A DNA stretch of 41,626 nt from Candidatus Omnitrophota bacterium (GTDB lineage: Bacteria; Omnitrophota; Gorgyraeia; Gygaellales; Profunditerraquicolaceae): assembly GCA_028711825.1 (NCBI GenBank), contig JAQTRM010000002.1, positions 1 through 41,626 of the forward strand, given 5' to 3'. The position numbers were made by a program, and so were the translations under genes. Shown here piece after piece: positions 39,771-41,626 of this stretch (its first letter is position 1; every line of letters begins with the position of its first letter). The notes below the pieces were generated by a model. It was not told the DNA's origin. It saw nothing but the letters and a program-made list of their open reading frames with translations, and ran no database searches.

Positions 39771-40567
39771 ATCAGATCCTCTCCGAAGAATACCGGCCCG
39801 TCTTTACAAACAGTCTTATAACCCTGACGCGTGGAGACCACGCACCCCAAACAAGCGCCGATCCCGCAGGCCATATATTCCTCCAGGGAAAGCTGGGCGG
39901 GAATATTTTTTTCGGCGGCTGCCAAAGCGACCGCCTGAAGCATCGGCCGAGGCCCGCAGGAGAATATCATCCCGGGGCGGGTTTTACCGCAAAAGGAATT
40001 CAATAAATCCGTAACCTTTCCTTTAAAACCCAATGAGCCATCATCAGTAGCGATCCTGACGGAAAAACCCAGCGCCTCAAACTCTTTCCGGCAAAGAATA
40101 AATTTTTTTGTTTTTGCGCCGATCAAGACGATAGTTTCAGCCTGTGCGATCTGCGTTTTGGATTTTTTTAGCGTTTCCGCGAGAAAAACCAGAGGCGCCA
40201 CCCCCATTCCGCCGGCAACAACAATATTGCTTTCTTTCGCGGAAAACGGCGCGGCGCGATCAAGGTTAAACCCGTTGCCCAGAGGACCGAGGATATCAAG
40301 AGAATCCCCGGGTTTTTTTGACGCGAGTATCCCGGTTGCTTTGCCGACAACCTCATAAAGGACTTTAACCCTGCGCCCTTTAATCCCGTGGATACTGAGC
40401 GGCCTTCTTAACAAAGGATCGGAAGTCCCGGAAACCCGGATATTCACGAATTGTCCGGGTAACGCGGCTTTCGCGATACAGGACGACTCAAACTCCAGGT
40501 AACGGTAACTTTCCGCTAGCTCCCGGTTACAAACTATCCTGGTTTTTAACTGCGTTATCCGCGCCAT
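39764..40567 (-). CDS. pyrK: Dihydroorotate dehydrogenase electron transfer subunit
   Basis: A 267-aa ferredoxin-reductase-type protein that passes electrons from PyrD to NAD. The FAD site is LLRRPLSIHG and the NAD site VVAGGMGVAPLVFLAETL. The [2Fe-2S] ligands are Cys234, Cys239, Cys242 (CGIGACLGC) and Cys254 (TVCKDGPVF), all intact. Its start lies 41 nt inside the end of the methyltransferase gene. Confidence 0.97.
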   Translation of the reverse strand: MARITQLKTRIVCNRELAESYRYLEFESSCIAKAALPGQFVNIRVSGTSDPLLRRPLSIHGIKGRRVKVLYEVVGKATGILASKKPGDSLDILGPLGNGFNLDRAAPFSAKESNIVVAGGMGVAPLVFLAETLKKSKTQIAQAETIVLIGAKTKKFILCRKEFEALGFSVRIATDDGSLGFKGKVTDLLNSFCGKTRPGMIFSCGPRPMLQAVALAAAEKNIPAQLSLEEYMACGIGACLGCVVSTRQGYKTVCKDGPVFFGEDLIW

Positions 40568-41246
40568 ATTTTTCCGTCCGCCGGCTTAAAAAAATCACCA
40601 AGAGATAAAATAATACAAAAGTCAGGAACAACCATCCGGATTTCAAAAGATAAATCTTCACCCCCTCCCGGGCGATATCTTCCCAGGACTCTATGAATAA
40701 TGCCAGGAAAAGCAGTGTGAATATCGAACCAATCTCTTTTTTGAACCAAACCATTTTTATCGGGAGATATTCAACAATATCCAGTTTGATCATACTGGAA
40801 AACGACGGGAAAATCCTTGGCGTCTTCCGGCAATACCCGGAATATTCACCCGGAAAAACCAGGGAAAGTTTTTTTTCTTCTTTATAAATAAGAAGAATGT
40901 ATCTTATGATAAAAACAACAACGAATATTCCCGCCGCCCACCAGCGAAAAATCGCCAGGACTACCCCCAGGCCGATCAGGAAAATGCCCAAATACATCGG
41001 ATTGCGGACAACCTGATAAGGCCCTCCCTGGATTAAAGCGCGGCTGTCCTGTGAATTCTCGGCCTTATACCCCCGGGCGGAAACCCGGATAATCTGCCCT
41101 AGAAGGATAAGCGCGAATCCCAGCGTCTCGATCATTTCTTCAAGCATATCTCCGGAATAAGACCGCAGGAAAAATTTAGGAAAAACCGCCACTATTATGG
41201 CGGCGACAATCATAATTATACCGTTAATTTTTAAACGTTTTTTCAT
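40527..41246 (-). CDS. Isoprenylcysteine carboxyl methyltransferase-like membrane protein (ICMT/PEMT family)
   Basis: A 239-aa polytopic protein. The core has RALIQGGPYQVVRNPMYLGI, then EEKKLSLVFPGEYSGYCRKT and PRIFP, the SAM-binding and lipid-side motifs of ICMT/PEMT-like methyltransferases. Two extra membrane helices follow from about residue 165 (IGSIFTLLFLALFIE; WLFLTFVLFYLLVIFL). Substrate is unknown; bacterial members probably methylate lipids or small membrane molecules. It overlaps the mutM stop as ATGA and pyrK by 41 nt. Confidence 0.88.
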   Translation of the reverse strand: MKKRLKINGIIMIVAAIIVAVFPKFFLRSYSGDMLEEMIETLGFALILLGQIIRVSARGYKAENSQDSRALIQGGPYQVVRNPMYLGIFLIGLGVVLAIFRWWAAGIFVVVFIIRYILLIYKEEKKLSLVFPGEYSGYCRKTPRIFPSFSSMIKLDIVEYLPIKMVWFKKEIGSIFTLLFLALFIESWEDIAREGVKIYLLKSGWLFLTFVLFYLLVIFLSRRTEKYGADNAVKNQDSL

Positions 41247-41626
41247 TTTCCGTCCTTTTTATTAGAACTGCTTTGTCCCCGGTTTAATCCCGCGGGCAAA
41301 GGCTGGCAGCGCGGACAAAAATACGTCCCCCTTGAACCTTGAACAATCCTGGAGATAGGGGTCGAACATACAAAACAGGGTTTTCCCTCCCTGCCGTATA
41401 CACGGTGAAACTGCGCGTATTTTCCGTTCTCCCCGGATACTCTTACATAATCATCCACCGAGGAACCTCCGTAACGGACAGCTTTCTTCAAAACCATGCG
41501 CATCTTTGAATAAACTGCCCGGCGCCTGTTTTTATCCAGAAACTTCGCCGGACACCGCGGGTTCACCCCGGCGAAAAACAAGATCTCGGCGGCGTAAATA
41601 TTACCGATGCCGGCGATAAAAGACTG
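41243..41626 (-). CDS. mutM: Formamidopyrimidine-DNA glycosylase, C-terminal part (5' end outside window)
   Basis: The visible frame is open to the right edge and reads QSFIAGIGNIYAAEILFFAG, the H2TH region of Fpg. After it come GSSVDDYVRVSGENGKYAQF, HRVYGREGKPC and a C-terminal zinc finger with CFVC and CPRC ligands around GSRGTYFCPRCQ; the finger Arg needed for DNA contact is present. It removes oxidised purines such as 8-oxoguanine. The catalytic Pro2/Glu3 end is not in the window. Confidence 0.95.
   Translation of the reverse strand, partial: QSFIAGIGNIYAAEILFFAGVNPRCPAKFLDKNRRRAVYSKMRMVLKKAVRYGGSSVDDYVRVSGENGKYAQFHRVYGREGKPCFVCSTPISRIVQGSRGTYFCPRCQPLPAGLNRGQSSSNKKDGK

Overview
The window looks like a chromosomal segment of a Gram-negative-type bacterium with about 50% GC, probably from an uncultivated phylum. 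My best guess is Omnitrophota or a relative. That is an inference from the gene mix: a bacterial V-type ATPase in the order E-DUF2764-A-B-D-I-K, TPR/GT-C membrane proteins, PilZ-linked glycosidase-like proteins, and stand-alone KamA and PAC2 genes. No 16S or 23S gene is present to settle it. Almost every gene lies on the minus strand in tight chains with 1-17 nt overlaps; comM is the only clear plus-strand gene.

Region by region. (1) 1-4042: a regulated operon with a 92-aa PCP_red-like protein, a ketopantoate-reductase-like protein, a duplicated TIGR04076-like protein, a beta-ketoacyl synthase with an intact Cys-His-His triad, and the start of a second synthase whose nucleophile Cys is Arg (KS/chain-length-factor pair, cut by the window edge). 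A strong sigma70-type promoter carries a 14-bp palindrome in its spacer and a 22-bp perfect palindrome over the likely start point, just downstream of a PadR regulator. (2) 4107-7394: padR, accA, a LysM/L,D-transpeptidase, a DUF212 membrane protein and a coiled-coil protein. (3) 7739-9277: comM. (4) 9282-13181: GT-C/TPR protein, PKD lipoprotein, folE. (5) 13576-18642: mnmE, folC, purH and a YchF-like protein without its GTPase core. (6) 18804-21982: lysine 2,3-aminomutase with two Ddl-like ATP-grasp ligases behind a leader with an intrinsic terminator. (7) 22259-30210: HAD phosphatase, PAC2, M20 peptidase, Nth-like glycosylase, PilZ-glycosidase, DnaQ-WYL exonuclease, DUF2156, cysteine-cluster protein and tRNA-binding protein. 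(8) 30211-31047: noncoding region with hairpins, a possible small RNA, tRNA-Asp and tRNA-Val. (9) 31054-41626: V-ATPase genes K, I, D, B, A, DUF2764 and E, continuous with pyrF, pyrD, pyrK, an ICMT-like methyltransferase and the 3' part of mutM.

The most unusual features are these. Exact 7-nt-period heptamer arrays occur at five intergenic loci, mostly as facing inverted pairs. The KS/KS-beta pair sits behind a doubly palindromic promoter. A lysine aminomutase is coupled to two ATP-grasp ligases. There are several domain fusions or losses: DnaQ-WYL, PilZ-glycosidase, YchF minus its G domain, and an Nth-like protein lacking the catalytic Lys and the fourth Fe-S Cys. The V-ATPase rotor subunit carries the residues associated with sodium binding.
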